Shown here piece by piece: positions 9,281-17,378 of a DNA stretch of 64,000 nucleotides. The translations under genes and the position numbers were made by a program. The DNA is taken from contig NZ_JAEHOB010000003.1 in assembly GCF_016464705.1 (NCBI RefSeq), positions 147,598 through 211,597 on the forward strand, given 5' to 3'. Each line of letters starts with the position of its first letter. Position 1 is the stretch's first letter. Below the pieces are notes generated by a model. That model saw only the letters and a program-made list of their open reading frames with translations. It made no database searches and was not told the origin of the DNA. Source of the stretch: Qaidamihabitans albus. GTDB taxonomy: Bacteria; Actinomycetota; Actinomycetes; Mycobacteriales; Pseudonocardiaceae.

Positions 9281-9439
9281 TCAAGCGAGCGGGCTGGTTC
9301 CCTTCGGCACCTCGGTCGCCTTCTCGGCCCGGTTTCCGCGTGCGTCGTTGTAGTCGAGTACGAACGCGCCGAACGCCATCGCGAGCAGCACCGCGATGCC
9401 GAGCATTGCGCCGATCCACGTCAGGATGGCTGAGAGCAT
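9281..9439 (-). CDS. Small single-pass membrane protein (52 aa)
   Basis: Reading the minus strand from the ATG at 9439 gives 52 codons with one transmembrane helix (about residues 4-30: TWIGAMLGIAVLLAMAFGAF) and a short charged C-terminal tail. A strong ribosome site (GGGGGAGG) lies seven bases upstream and a strong hairpin follows the TGA. These flanking signals, plus hydrophobic composition and actinobacterial codon use, make it a real gene. No family is recognised. It may be regulatory or a subunit of a membrane complex. Confidence 0.75.
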   Translation of the reverse strand: MLSAILTWIGAMLGIAVLLAMAFGAFVLDYNDARGNRAEKATEVPKGTSPLA

Positions 9440-9591
9440 CGGCGTGCCTCCCCCTGGTCAGGGTGTGTTTCCTTCTCACAAGGGTCACCGGGGCCGGACA
9501 CTTGCGGTATCGGCCAACCGGTTAGTGCTCCCCCTCGTCGATCGGCCGTTCGGCTGAGGGAGGTGGCGCTCTGTGTCCGCCGCGGAACGGG

Positions 9592-10416
9592 TCAGCGCTC
9601 CGCCAGAGCCAGCACCGCGCCGATCACCTCCGGGCCGTCGAGCAGCACCGGATCGTTGTGGTCGGCGCCCGGCACCTCCACGATCCGTGCGTCCCCGGCC
9701 TCGGCGACGGCCCGGCTCTGCTCGGGCGGCACGATCGAGTCGGCGGTGCCGAACACGACGGTGATCGGCACCGTGCCGCGCGCGATCCGCGCCACGTGGT
9801 CCGCGACCGGATAGGTGTCCAGCAGCAGCCAGCGCACCGGCAGGAACGGGTAGTGGCTGCTGCCCACCGCCGCGAGGTCGGTGAACGGCGACCGCAGCAG
9901 CAACCCCGCGGGCGGGTGTTCGGTGGCCAGTTCGGTGACCACGCCCGCACCGAGGCTCTCGCCGAAGTACAGCAACCGATCGGGGGACACGTCGGCCTCG
10001 CGCACCAGGTACTGCCTGGCGGCCCGCACGTCCAGTGCGAGCCCCTCCTCGGTCGGCGAGCCGGGATTGCCGCCGTAGCCGCGGTAGTCGAGCAGCAGCA
10101 CCGAGAGCCCGCGTTCGGTGAGTGCCCTGGCGAGCGGTGTGCGCAGTGACCGGTTTCCGCCGTTGCCGGGCGCGACGAGCACGGTGGCCCGCGCGTCCTC
10201 CGTCGGGAAGTACCAGGCGTCGAGACGCAGGCCGTCGGCGGTGGCGAGCGCGACGTCCCGTCCGCCTGGCAGCACCTCGGCCGCGCTCGGCAAGGGCCCA
10301 CCCGAGGGCAGGTAGACGAGCTTGCGCTGGAACGCGAACGCGCTGCCGAACACCACGGCGACGATGGTGACGACCACCGCGAGCGTGAGCAACAGCCGCC
10401 GTCGCACGCGGATCAC
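9592..10416 (-). CDS. Membrane-anchored alpha/beta hydrolase (BEM46/ABHD13-like)
   Basis: A 274-aa serine hydrolase with an N-terminal transmembrane anchor (about residues 8-30). Motifs are a GNGGNR oxyanion-type loop, DYRGYGGNPG, nucleophile elbow GESLG (Ser near 153), acid in FGTADSIVPP and catalytic His in GADHND near the end. This order is typical of the BEM46/ABHD13 family, whose natural substrates are mostly unknown. The GTG start lies seven bases downstream of the coaA stop, so the two are probably cotranscribed. Confidence 0.85.
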   Translation of the reverse strand: MIRVRRRLLLTLAVVVTIVAVVFGSAFAFQRKLVYLPSGGPLPSAAEVLPGGRDVALATADGLRLDAWYFPTEDARATVLVAPGNGGNRSLRTPLARALTERGLSVLLLDYRGYGGNPGSPTEEGLALDVRAARQYLVREADVSPDRLLYFGESLGAGVVTELATEHPPAGLLLRSPFTDLAAVGSSHYPFLPVRWLLLDTYPVADHVARIARGTVPITVVFGTADSIVPPEQSRAVAEAGDARIVEVPGADHNDPVLLDGPEVIGAVLALAER

Positions 10417-10423
10417 CGCCGGG

Positions 10424-11356
10424 CTACAGCTTGCGCAGACGGACTCGGTTGATCGAGTGGTCGGCGTCCTTGCGCAGCACCAGCGTCGCGCGTGGCCGGG
10501 TCGGGCGGATGTTCTCGATCAGGTTCGGCTCGTTGATCGTCCGCCACAGGTGCCTTGCCTCGTCGCGGGCCTCGTCGTCGGGCAGGCCCGCGAAGTGGTG
10601 GAAGTGCGAGGCCGGATCGGCGAACGCCGTGTGCCGGAGCTTGAGGAACCGCTCGATGTACCAGTCCTCGATGTCGGCGGTGTGCGCGTCGACGTAGATC
10701 GAGAAGTCGAAGAGGTCCGACACCGTCAGCCGAGGCCCGGGCTGCAGCACGTTGAGGCCCTCGACGATGAGGATGTCCGGCCGCCGGACGACCTGTTCCT
10801 CGCCGGGCAGGATGTCGTAGGCGAGGTGGGAGTAGACGGGGGCGCTGACCTCGTCGGCGCCGGACTTCACGTCGGTCACGAAGCGCAGCAGGGCCCTGCG
10901 GTCGTAGCTCTCCGGGAAGCCCTTGCGGTGCATGATGCCGCGGCGCACCAGCTCGGCCCGCGGGTAGAGGAACCCGTCGGTGGTCACCAGGTCGACGCGC
11001 GGATGGTCGGGCCAGCGGGCGAGCAGGGTGCGCAGGATCCGGGCGGTCGTCGACTTCCCGACCGCGACGCTGCCCGCGACGCCGATCACGAACGGCACCT
11101 TCGTGCCGCGCGTGTCCTCACCGAGGAACGTCGTCGTGGCCTCGTAGAGCCGTTGCCGTGCGGCGACCTGGAGGTTGATCAGCCGCGACAGCGGCAGGTA
11201 GACCTCGGCCACCTCGGTCAGGTCGAGCTGTTCGCCGAGCCCTCTGAGCCGGACCAGTTCCTCGGCCGTGAGCGGCAGTGGCGTGGAGCGGCGCAGCTCA
11301 CGCCACTGGTCGCGCTGCAACTCGACATAGGGGCTCAGCTCACGGACCCGTGGCAT
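10424..11356 (-). CDS. coaA: Type I pantothenate kinase
   Basis: A 310-aa enzyme that phosphorylates pantothenate with ATP, the first and regulated step of coenzyme A synthesis. The P-loop GSVAVGKS lies near residues 95-102, followed by the PanK-I signatures [18 protein letters not shown] and IVEGLNVLQ. The length matches mycobacterial CoaA. The ATG at 11356 has GAGGAG eight bases upstream, so the in-frame codon at 11416 is rejected. The downstream alpha/beta hydrolase is likely cotranscribed. Confidence 0.96.
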   Translation of the reverse strand: MPRVRELSPYVELQRDQWRELRRSTPLPLTAEELVRLRGLGEQLDLTEVAEVYLPLSRLINLQVAARQRLYEATTTFLGEDTRGTKVPFVIGVAGSVAVGKSTTARILRTLLARWPDHPRVDLVTTDGFLYPRAELVRRGIMHRKGFPESYDRRALLRFVTDVKSGADEVSAPVYSHLAYDILPGEEQVVRRPDILIVEGLNVLQPGPRLTVSDLFDFSIYVDAHTADIEDWYIERFLKLRHTAFADPASHFHHFAGLPDDEARDEARHLWRTINEPNLIENIRPTRPRATLVLRKDADHSINRVRLRKL

Positions 11357-11607
11357 TCGCTCACTCCTCGCCCTTCGATGGGCCAGTGCCGTACACCTGA
11401 TGTAACGCGGATCCAACGGTATGCCTTACGCAGAGGAAACGCGCTGTGACGTTCTACACGCCGGCGCTCCGGCCGGGGGCCGCACGCACCCGTAACCGCT
11501 GGTCGAGCAGCGCGGCGAACGCGTGCGGGTCGCCGAGCGCGAGTAACACGGTCCGGTAACGGGTCGACACGGCGATCGCGGCGCCGGCCGATGCCGGTCA
11601 GTGCCGG
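11357..11607. other. Intergenic stretch, coaA promoter side
   Basis: This 251-bp gap lies upstream of coaA and downstream of the macro-domain gene. The only coding candidate is a minus-strand frame from GTG 11570 to TAG 11454 (38 codons, including DPHAFAALLDQR). It lacks a clear ribosome site and may be a gene remnant. Nothing else is recognised. Confidence 0.4.
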
Positions 11608-12228
11608 TCACTGGCCGCCGAAGACCTCTTCCCAGGCCGCGGCAACCTGACGGGCACAGGTGGCCGGGGACACGCCGCCGACTCCCGTGCCGAGTCCCGG
11701 CATCGCGATCGTGTCCACGACCTCGCGTACCTCGGCGCCGTGTTCGAGCCTGGCGTCCCGCCACAGCAGGAAAACCGCCCGCGCCGCGAGATAGGGATGC
11801 ACGGTGTCTGCGGGCAGCTGCTCGCCGGGCTCGCGCATGGTCGGGGCGCTGATCAGCCACTGTGGAGCCGGTTCACCGGTGTGCACCACCACCGCCTCGC
11901 CGATCGGCAGCTCACCGCCGTGATACGCCAGCACGGCGCTGCGCACCTGCTGCTCGACGCCCGGGAACGCCTTCGCGTACACCGCGTCGATGCCGCCGCG
12001 CATCCAGCCGAACGAGTTGGCCGGACTCACCACGGCGTGCGCGGGCACGTCCAGCACGGAGCCGTGGTGGACACGGACCTGCCCGGACATCGTCTCGGGG
12101 ATGGAGCGCCATGCTTCGGCGAGTGGTTCGTCGACGGCACACAGCACCAGCTCCGGGGTGTCCGGCCAGGCTCGTGCCGAGGCACCATGACGCGTCGCGT
12201 GCGTGCCTGATTCGGCGGTCACTCCCAC
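11608..12228 (-). CDS. Macro-domain protein (ADP-ribose binding)
   Basis: A 206-aa single macro domain. Hallmarks are VVSPANSFGWMRGGID (the N-G-G loop that grips ADP-ribose) and the C-terminal diphosphate loop MPGLGTGVGG. Macro domains bind or hydrolyse ADP-ribose, its O-acetyl esters or ADP-ribosyl-protein bonds. The start is GTG at 12228. It is divergent from pheA and transcribed toward coaA. The specific substrate is not apparent. Confidence 0.88.
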   Translation of the reverse strand: MGVTAESGTHATRHGASARAWPDTPELVLCAVDEPLAEAWRSIPETMSGQVRVHHGSVLDVPAHAVVSPANSFGWMRGGIDAVYAKAFPGVEQQVRSAVLAYHGGELPIGEAVVVHTGEPAPQWLISAPTMREPGEQLPADTVHPYLAARAVFLLWRDARLEHGAEVREVVDTIAMPGLGTGVGGVSPATCARQVAAAWEEVFGGQ

Positions 12229-12299
12229 AGCATTGCAAAAAATGCCACGCGTGGTAACCGGGCGACCTACCGGCTATGCGAGTGAAAGTCATCTCACCG

Positions 12300-12305
12300 T
12301 AGCCT
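12300..12305 (+). promoter_or_regulatory. Leaderless -10 element of pheA
   Basis: TAGCCT, six bases before the GTG start of pheA. The spacing predicts a transcript that begins at or next to the start codon. Confidence 0.5.
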
Positions 12306-12311
12306 TGCGTC

Positions 12312-13220
12312 GTGTCACGGATCGCCTATTTCGGGCCGCAGGGAACCTTTACCGAACAGGCCGCACGCGGTCTGGCGCCGCACGACGAGCTGATGCCGGC
12401 CGAGACGATCACGGCCGCGCTCACCGCCGTCCGCAAGGGGGAGGCGGACGGCGCCTGCGTGCCGGTGGAGAACTCCGTCGAGGGACCGGTCGCCGCGACC
12501 CTGGACGGCCTTGCCGAGGACGAGCCGCTGGTCGCGGTCGCCGAGGCGCTGTTGCCGGTGCACTTCACCGTGCTCACCCGCACCGACGCCGGTCAGATCC
12601 GCACCGTCGCGAGCCACCCGCACGCGCTTGCGCAGGTGCGGCAGTGGCTCGAACGCAACCTGTCCGACGCGCAGCCGGTGGTCGCCTCGTCCACCGCCGC
12701 GGCCGCGGTCGCGGTCCAGGCGGGCGAGTACGACGCGGCCGTCACCGCGCCGGTCGCGGCCGAGCACTACCCGCTGCGGGTACTCGCCACCGGTGTCGCG
12801 GACGTGCCGGACGCGCGCACGCGGTTCCTGCTGCTGCGCCCGCCCGGCATGCTTCCGGAGCCGACGGGTGTCGATCGCACGTCGATCGTGGCGGCCGCGG
12901 AGAACCGCACCGGCGCCCTCGCGGAACTGCTCACCGAACTGGCTTTCCGCGGGATCAACCTGACCCGTCTGGATGCGCGGCCCATCAAGGGCAACTTCGG
13001 GCTGTACCGGTTCTTCATCGACTTCGAGGGCCACCTCGCCGAACCTCGCATCGGGGATGCCGTCGCCGCCCTGCGCCGCCGCTGCAACAACGTGCGCTTT
13101 CTCGGCTCCCACCCCCGTGCCGACGGGATCGCGGCGACGATCGCCCCTGGCGCGAGCAACGACGACTTCCGCACCGCGGCAGACTGGGTGGCGGCCGTGC
13201 GAAGAGGAGAGATGGCATGA
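12312..13220 (+). CDS. pheA: Prephenate dehydratase
   Basis: A 302-aa enzyme that converts prephenate to phenylpyruvate in phenylalanine synthesis. It starts with the family motif IAYFGPQGTFTEQA and contains PVENSVEG, SHPHAL and the catalytic TRFLLL (near residue 176). A C-terminal ACT domain (GALAELLTELAFRGINLTR) provides feedback inhibition by phenylalanine. The GTG start at 12312 is leaderless. The stop overlaps the ATG of the next gene (ATGA), a pairing also seen in mycobacteria. Confidence 0.95.
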   Translation: MSRIAYFGPQGTFTEQAARGLAPHDELMPAETITAALTAVRKGEADGACVPVENSVEGPVAATLDGLAEDEPLVAVAEALLPVHFTVLTRTDAGQIRTVASHPHALAQVRQWLERNLSDAQPVVASSTAAAAVAVQAGEYDAAVTAPVAAEHYPLRVLATGVADVPDARTRFLLLRPPGMLPEPTGVDRTSIVAAAENRTGALAELLTELAFRGINLTRLDARPIKGNFGLYRFFIDFEGHLAEPRIGDAVAALRRRCNNVRFLGSHPRADGIAATIAPGASNDDFRTAADWVAAVRRGEMA

Positions 13221-13840
13221 GGCTCTATCTGGTCCGGCATGCGCAGAGCACCGCCAACGTCCAGCGGATGCTGAACACGGCCCTGCCCGGCCCGCCGCTG
13301 ACCGACCTCGGTCACCGGCAGGCCCACACCCTCGCCGAGCGGCTCCGCGAGGAACCCATCGCCGCCGTCTACGCGTCCAGGGCGGTACGCGCACAGCAGA
13401 CCGCGGCGCCGCTGGCCGCCGCGCTGGACAGCGAGGTGCAGGTGATCGACGGGGTGCACGAGGTGCACGTCGGCGACCTCGAGGACCGCAGCGACCAGGA
13501 GGCCATCGACACCTACCTGAACACCGTCCGGCCGTGGACGCGGGGCGAGCTGAGCGTGGCCATGCCCGGTGGCGAGAGCGGTCACCAGGTGCGCGACCGC
13601 TATCTCACCGCCATCAACGACCTGCGTGCCAAGCATGCCGAGATCGATCCGGACGGCACGATCGTGCTGGTCAACCACGGTGGCGTGATGCGGTTCGGTG
13701 CCGAGTGGCTCGCCGGCAACGTGCGCCCGGAGATCGCCGACAAGGGGCTGATCCCGAACACCGGCATCGTGCGGCTCGAGACACACGGCTACGACGGCTG
13801 GCGCTGCATCGAGTGGGCCGGCGTGTCGATCGACGAGTGA
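13217..13840 (+). CDS. Histidine phosphatase / phosphoglycerate mutase-like protein
   Basis: A 207-aa member of the histidine phosphatase superfamily. The phospho-accepting His lies in LVRHAQSTAN (residues 5-14) and the second catalytic His in VNHGG (near 156). The family includes cofactor-dependent phosphoglycerate mutases and broad phosphatases. The weakly conserved substrate pocket and short length favour a phosphatase, as for mycobacterial gpm2-type proteins next to pheA. It is translationally coupled to pheA. A long hairpin begins within its stop codon. Confidence 0.88.
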   Translation: MRLYLVRHAQSTANVQRMLNTALPGPPLTDLGHRQAHTLAERLREEPIAAVYASRAVRAQQTAAPLAAALDSEVQVIDGVHEVHVGDLEDRSDQEAIDTYLNTVRPWTRGELSVAMPGGESGHQVRDRYLTAINDLRAKHAEIDPDGTIVLVNHGGVMRFGAEWLAGNVRPEIADKGLIPNTGIVRLETHGYDGWRCIEWAGVSIDE

Positions 13841-13876
13841 GTGATCAACCGGACCGCGGGCCGGTTGGTCACTCAC
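13837..13876 (+). terminator. Long hairpin overlapping the phosphatase stop codon
   Basis: Sixteen-bp stem (GTGAGTGATCAACCGG with CCGGTTGGTCACTCAC, one G-T wobble) and an eight-base loop. The left arm includes the TGA stop at 13838-13840. Its outer GTGAGTG/CACTCAC ends match those of the six 44-bp palindromes, so it may be a diverged relative. Confidence 0.75.
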
Positions 13877-13947
13877 GGGTGAACGGCGCAACGATGTGTG
13901 TATCTGACACGTCCTCTGGGTAATCACCTGGAACAGGAGGGCGAGTG

Positions 13948-14607
13948 ATGACCATCATGCGCGGAAGGGTCCCGCACGTGGCGCTCGGCGCGGTGCTGAT
14001 GTTGGTGCTCGCCAGCTGTGGCCAGGACACGGACAGCGCCGGGAACGCCGAGAACGCCGCGCAGCCGGACACCACCACCTCTGCACCGTCCTCGACAGCC
14101 GCGACCGCCGACGACCCACCCGCCACCACGGGCACCGCACCGGCCACCAACGGGCGGGCACCCGCCGACCCGGCCCTGTGCCGGTCGGCCGATCTCCAGC
14201 TTGCCCTCGGCCGGGGCAGCGGTGCCGCGGGCACCCACTACCGGCCGCTGCGGTTCACCAACACCAGTGACGCGCCGTGCGTCGTCCAGGGTTTTCCAGG
14301 CGTCTCCTACGTGGCGGGCGACGACGGCCACCAGGTCGGGCCCGCGGCGAAACGCGTCGGTGAGAAGGGCTCACCCGTGACGCTTCAGCCGGGCGAGACC
14401 GCGCACGCCGTCGTCGGCTTCGTGCAGGTCCGCAACTACGACCCGGCGGAGTGCAGGCCGACGAACGTGCGCGGCATCCGGGTGTACCCGCCGCAGGAGA
14501 CCGAGTCGATCTACGTCAAGGCGGCGGGCACGGGCTGCGCGAGCGACGACATCCCCGGTGACCAGCTGACCGTCAAGACGATCCAGCCGGGCGCGGGCGG
14601 ACGCTGA
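13948..14607 (+). CDS. DUF4232 lipoprotein
   Basis: A 219-aa exported lipoprotein. A signal peptide leads to the lipobox LASC (Cys near residue 23). A Thr/Ala/Pro-rich linker follows, then a DUF4232 domain beginning PALCRSADLQLAL with FTNTSDAPCVVQGFPGVSY. The domain has an immunoglobulin-like beta fold in related proteins. AGGAGG lies seven bases before the ATG at 13948, better than the GTG three bases earlier. It stands alone between two strong hairpins. Function is unknown beyond surface location. Confidence 0.85.
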   Translation: MTIMRGRVPHVALGAVLMLVLASCGQDTDSAGNAENAAQPDTTTSAPSSTAATADDPPATTGTAPATNGRAPADPALCRSADLQLALGRGSGAAGTHYRPLRFTNTSDAPCVVQGFPGVSYVAGDDGHQVGPAAKRVGEKGSPVTLQPGETAHAVVGFVQVRNYDPAECRPTNVRGIRVYPPQETESIYVKAAGTGCASDDIPGDQLTVKTIQPGAGGR

Positions 14608-14621
14608 GCCGCCGATCCCGG

Positions 14622-14665
14622 TCGTGAGTGAGGAACCGCGTTCTAACTCGCGTGCGCACTCACGA
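14622..14665. repeat. 44-bp palindrome, copy 1
   Basis: Outer arms TCGTGAGTG/CACTCACGA with a central GTT-CT-AAC. About 16 of 21 positions pair. It lies between two convergent genes (DUF4232 lipoprotein and MFS transporter) and is probably a bidirectional terminator. Confidence 0.85.
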
Positions 14666-14680
14666 GAGGTGACCAGGCAC

Positions 14681-15934
14681 TCAGGCGCTCGATCCGGCGG
14701 AGGTGCTCTCCCCGGGACCGGCTGATTCGAGCGCGGCCTGGTAAGGGCGCAGCAGCCAGAACGCCGCACCGGCGAGCGCGAGCAGCAGCGAACCGGAGAC
14801 CACGAACGTCGCGCGGGGGCGGCCGAGCAGGTCGGTGAGCACGCCGCCGAGCAGCGCGCCGACCGGGATGGCTCCCCACACCGCGGTCCGCCACACGCCG
14901 AGCACCCGGCCGAGCAGCTGGCCGGGCACGAGCGTGTGCCGCGCGGTGGCGAGAATGACGTTCACCGTCACCACGGCGGCCGCGAACACGCCGAAGGCCA
15001 CCGCCGACGGCACGGCCCGCGTGCTGAACCCCATCCCGGCGAACGCCAGCCCGGCGGCCACGATGCCGCCGACCAGCACGCTGTGCCTGCGGAACCTGGC
15101 GAGCAGCCGGGACGCGGCGGCGGCACCGGCGAGCCCGCCCGCGCCGCCCACGAACGCGAACGCACCGAACGCGGCCGGTTCCAGGTCCAGATCCTCGAGC
15201 GCGTAGAGCACGAGCTGCGCCTGCGCCAGCTCGCTGGTCAGCCCCAGCAGCCCGGCGATGCCGACCAGGCGCAGCAGCAGCGGGCTGTGCCGCAGGAAGC
15301 GCAGGCCGTCGCCGAGCTCGCGGCGCAGCGTGGTCGAGGACACGGCGTCCCGCCGGGGTTTGTAGCTGCCGGCCAGCCCGATCAGCAGCGCCGCCGCCAC
15401 CGCGAACGCGGCCGAGTTCAGCAGGAACGGAAACGCGGCGAACACGGCGAAGGTCGTGCTGCCGACGGGGCCGCCGAGGAAGGTCTGGCCGACGATCTCG
15501 GCCGCCTGCAGCTTGCTGTTGGCGCCCGCCAGGCCCTCGCGGCGCACGACCGAGGGGATCAGCACGTTCGCGGCGCTGTCGGCGACCGTCTCCGCGGTGC
15601 CGATGAGCAGCGCCGCCGCGTAGATCAGCCAGATCGACATCGGGCCGAACAGCGCGAACCCGGCGACGGCGCCGACGACGAGCGCCCTGGCGAGGTTGGC
15701 GACGATGATCGCGTGGCGCCGGTCGACCCGGTCGAGCAGCGCCCCGGTCAGCAGCGCGAACAGCAGCCAGGGCAGGAACTGCGCGGCGGAGAGACCGGCG
15801 ATCAGCACCGGGTCCCGGGTGATGTCCGCGGCCAGCAGCGGGAACGCGACCTTGCCGATGCCGTCGCCGAGGTTGGAGAGAACGCTCGACGACAGCAGCC
15901 AGTTCAGACGGTGATCGGCGTTACGGCGCATCAT
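14681..15934 (-). CDS. MFS efflux transporter
   Basis: A 417-aa polytopic membrane protein with about twelve helices. The Major Facilitator motif A variant LLTGALLDRVDRRHAI lies between helices 2 and 3, and the sequence fits the MFS_3 (enterobactin exporter/macrolide efflux) group. The ATG at 15934 is followed by a second ATG, and the basic MRRNADHRL start fits a cytoplasmic N-terminus. It is convergent with the DUF4232 gene across palindrome copy 1. The substrate is unknown. Confidence 0.88.
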   Translation of the reverse strand: MMRRNADHRLNWLLSSSVLSNLGDGIGKVAFPLLAADITRDPVLIAGLSAAQFLPWLLFALLTGALLDRVDRRHAIIVANLARALVVGAVAGFALFGPMSIWLIYAAALLIGTAETVADSAANVLIPSVVRREGLAGANSKLQAAEIVGQTFLGGPVGSTTFAVFAAFPFLLNSAAFAVAAALLIGLAGSYKPRRDAVSSTTLRRELGDGLRFLRHSPLLLRLVGIAGLLGLTSELAQAQLVLYALEDLDLEPAAFGAFAFVGGAGGLAGAAAASRLLARFRRHSVLVGGIVAAGLAFAGMGFSTRAVPSAVAFGVFAAAVVTVNVILATARHTLVPGQLLGRVLGVWRTAVWGAIPVGALLGGVLTDLLGRPRATFVVSGSLLLALAGAAFWLLRPYQAALESAGPGESTSAGSSA

Positions 15935-16014
15935 CCTCAACGTACGGCGCGAGCGCCGGCTCCGAAGGTGCGTGCGGTCGGCGCGCGACTTTCGTCGCAG
16001 CTTTCGCGCGGACG

Positions 16015-16980
16015 CTACCGGGCGACTCCGGTGGCGGTCTCGCAGAAGGTCCACAGCCGGTCCCGCTGCGCCGGTGTCTCGCGCGTACCCGGCAGGCAGT
16101 GCTCCGGCCGCGGTGCGCGGTCGTGCCAGAACTGCCCGCTGGCACGATCGCCCTCCGCGGACGCGGCGAGCCAGACGGCGGTGTCCGCGCCCTCGGCGGG
16201 CGACCGCAGCAGCGGACCCATCGCGGTCGCGAAGCCCGGCAGCGACGAGGCGATGCCCGGGGTGGCCACCCAGCCGGGATGCATGCTGTGCACGGCGATG
16301 CCGTCGCCACCGAGCCGCCTCGCCCACATCCGGGCGAGTACGACCTGCATGCGCTTGGTGCGGGCGTAGGCGACGCCACCGCGATACCGGCCGCGGTTGT
16401 ACTGCGGATCGTCGTCGCGTAGGCGCTGGGTGTACATACCGCCGGACGACATGAAGATCACCCGGGCGGCGTCCTCGGCGGCCCGCAGAGCGGGTACTAG
16501 CAGATCGGTGAGCAGGAACGGGCCGAGCACGTGGGTGGCGAGCGCCAGCTCGTGCCCGTCCGGGCTCTCGGTGCGCCGCTGCGGCAGCACCCCGGCGTTG
16601 TGGATGAGGACGTCGAGCCTGCCGTGGTCGGCGAGGAACTTCTCGGCGAACCGGTGCACGCCGTCGAGGGTCGCCACGTCCAGCTCGTTGACCTGGAGAT
16701 CCGCACCCGGAACTTGATCGCCGATCTCCTCCCGGACAGCGTTGCCGCGGCCGAGGTCACGGACGGCAAGGTGCACCGTGGCGCCGAGTCCGGCCAGTCC
16801 CGTGGCGATGGCCTTGCCGATCCCGGAGCCGGCGCCGGTGACGACAGCGCGCCTGCCGTCGAGCGAGCCGGGTTCGAGCGGCCGCCACCACCGCTCGCGC
16901 AACCGGAAACCCAGCGTGGTGTATCCCGTGACCAGCGTCCGGTCGGCCACCGTGTCGAGCGTCTCGCGCCAGCCTGTCAC
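16015..16980 (-). CDS. Short-chain dehydrogenase/reductase
   Basis: A 321-aa NAD(P)-dependent oxidoreductase of the retinol-dehydrogenase-like SDR group. A roughly 40-residue N-terminal extension precedes the Rossmann motif TGAGSGIGK (near 48). NAG (near 128), a catalytic Ser in MSSGGMYT and the YARTK catalytic pair (near 206) follow. The GTG start is at 16980. It may be cotranscribed with the MFS gene 80 bases downstream. The substrate is unknown. Confidence 0.88.
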   Translation of the reverse strand: MTGWRETLDTVADRTLVTGYTTLGFRLRERWWRPLEPGSLDGRRAVVTGAGSGIGKAIATGLAGLGATVHLAVRDLGRGNAVREEIGDQVPGADLQVNELDVATLDGVHRFAEKFLADHGRLDVLIHNAGVLPQRRTESPDGHELALATHVLGPFLLTDLLVPALRAAEDAARVIFMSSGGMYTQRLRDDDPQYNRGRYRGGVAYARTKRMQVVLARMWARRLGGDGIAVHSMHPGWVATPGIASSLPGFATAMGPLLRSPAEGADTAVWLAASAEGDRASGQFWHDRAPRPEHCLPGTRETPAQRDRLWTFCETATGVAR

Positions 16981-17027
16981 TGCTCAACCGTGCCACGGTG
17001 GCATCGTCGGCGCAGCTCGCCGCGCGG

Positions 17028-17378
17028 TCAGCCCCAGCCGAGCTCGTGCAGCCGCGCGTCGTCGATGCCGAAGTGGTGGGCGATCTCGTGCACGACGGTG
17101 ACCAGGACCTCTTCCACCACGTCGTCCTCGGTGTCGCAGATGGCGAGGATGGGCTCGCGGTAGATCGAGATCCGGTCGGGCAGCACGCCCCCGTAGTCGT
17201 GGCTGCGCTCGGTGAGCGCCACACCGTGATAGAGACCGAGAATCTCCGGTTCCTCCTCGTTGCGCTCCTCCACGAGGACGACCACGTTGTCCATCGCCTC
17301 GGCGAACTCCCGGGGCACCTCGTCGAGGGCGTCGGCGACCAGCTCCTCGAAGCGGCGCGTCGTCATCGATACCGCCAT
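17028..17378 (-). CDS. Metallopeptidase family protein (Rv3836-like)
   Basis: A 116-aa zincin-like protein whose C-terminus carries HEIAHHFGIDD, the HExxHxxGxxD zinc ligand motif of a metallopeptidase. Its ATG overlaps the stop of the septum-formation gene by one base (TGATG), and the order matches M. tuberculosis Rv3835/Rv3836. A second ATG four codons in is possible. Proteolytic substrates are unknown. Tight coupling suggests action with the membrane protein upstream. Confidence 0.88.
   Translation of the reverse strand: MAVSMTTRRFEELVADALDEVPREFAEAMDNVVVLVEERNEEEPEILGLYHGVALTERSHDYGGVLPDRISIYREPILAICDTEDDVVEEVLVTVVHEIAHHFGIDDARLHELGWG

Noticed and set aside
9168..9488. A 106-codon minus-strand frame
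   Set aside because: Overlaps in another frame the better supported 52-aa membrane protein gene and runs through its terminator hairpin.
11454..11570. A 38-codon minus-strand frame between coaA and the macro-domain gene
   Set aside because: No ribosome site, no recognised domain, and a stop lies ten codons upstream of its GTG. Listed only as intergenic content.
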